Below are positions 32,890 through 33,024 of a stretch of DNA of 33,024 nt, piece after piece; position 1 is the first letter of the stretch; each line of letters opens with the position of its first letter. The DNA is taken from NCBI RefSeq assembly GCF_016583785.1, contig NZ_NRRU01000061.1, positions 1 to 33,024 on the forward strand. Reading direction: 5' to 3'. The translations under genes were made by a program, and so were the position numbers. The DNA is from Rubrivivax gelatinosus (GTDB lineage: Bacteria; Pseudomonadota; Gammaproteobacteria; Burkholderiales; Burkholderiaceae_C). The notes under the pieces are model-generated. The model was not told where the DNA came from. It did no database searches and saw only the letters and a list, made by a program, of their open reading frames with translations.

Positions 32890-33024
32890 GGGGCCGTCCA
32901 GACACTCTCGCAGGTGGCCGCAGCGCAAGCCCGGAGGTGGCAGGGGCGCGTGCGCCGGCAAGCCCCGCGGCGGCGGCGGTGCGGCCGCGCCGCGGGTGCC
33001 GGAGCCGCCAGCGCCGGCCCCGGA
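32890..33024. other. Window end, unassigned
   Basis: The last 135 bases after the kinase stop are very GC-rich and open in several frames, but no start, stop or motif identifies a gene. It may be the edge of a neighbouring gene. Confidence 0.3.

Noticed and set aside
1..33024. CRISPR array, tRNA, rRNA, insertion sequence or prophage genes
   Set aside because: No spaced repeat array, tRNA-like cloverleaf, transposase or phage protein was seen. The only clear tandem repeats are at 7626-7799 and 13713-13752.

Overview
The window is about 70% GC and coding-dense. Its gene content fits a betaproteobacterium of the order Burkholderiales (Rubrivivax/Leptothrix/Ideonella-like). Indicators are a Bug/TctC-type solute receptor, a PEP-CTERM surface protein, an ECF sigma factor paired with a Ser/Thr kinase, a split UxaA/SuyAB-type lyase, and a hairpin-rich 87-bp repeat of the kind common between Burkholderiales genes. 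This placement is inference; there is no rRNA or other marker gene. I saw no tRNA, rRNA, CRISPR array, transposase or prophage gene.

Layout. (1) 1-6449, all on the minus strand: an Ig/NHL-repeat lipoprotein cut by the window edge, a Ser/Thr kinase with TPR-like tail, its ECF sigma factor, a strong inverted repeat, and an integral membrane protein with an internal duplication. (2) 6742-13615: an uptake and hydrolysis module made of a periplasmic amino-acid-type binding protein, an 87-bp tandem repeat, a fused permease-ATPase, an acetamidase/formamidase, a convergent gene fusing an AraC-type regulator to a second complete acetamidase/formamidase, and a divergent RidA-family protein. (3) 13616-19426: an uncharacterised 1255-residue protein, a PEP-CTERM protein overlapping it tail to tail, and a fragment of a LysR regulator. 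(4) 19427-29490: a class I aminotransferase and FAD-linked 2-hydroxyacid dehydrogenase (coupled, minus strand), divergent from metQ-metN-metI, a SAM-dependent methyltransferase, a DMSP-lyase-like cupin, a split sulfolactate sulfo-lyase-like enzyme and a TctC receptor. (5) 29486-33024: a broken RidA copy, a VOC-family protein, and a hybrid histidine kinase with CHASE3-like, HisKA, ATPase, receiver and HPt domains.

How the parts may work together. Region 2 looks like a self-contained amide-scavenging unit: capture, import, hydrolyse, and control by a regulator carrying a paralogue of the enzyme. The AraC-amidase fusion is the best candidate in the window for an undescribed mechanism. The two amidase genes meet tail to tail as an inverted duplication, so the fusion probably arose locally. 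Region 4 has an organosulfur theme: methionine-type import, transamination, hydroxyacid oxidation, methylation, a sulfonium-lyase-like cupin and a C-S lyase-like SuyAB pair. It may be a catabolic island for a sulfonate or sulfonium compound; the real substrate cannot be read from the sequence.
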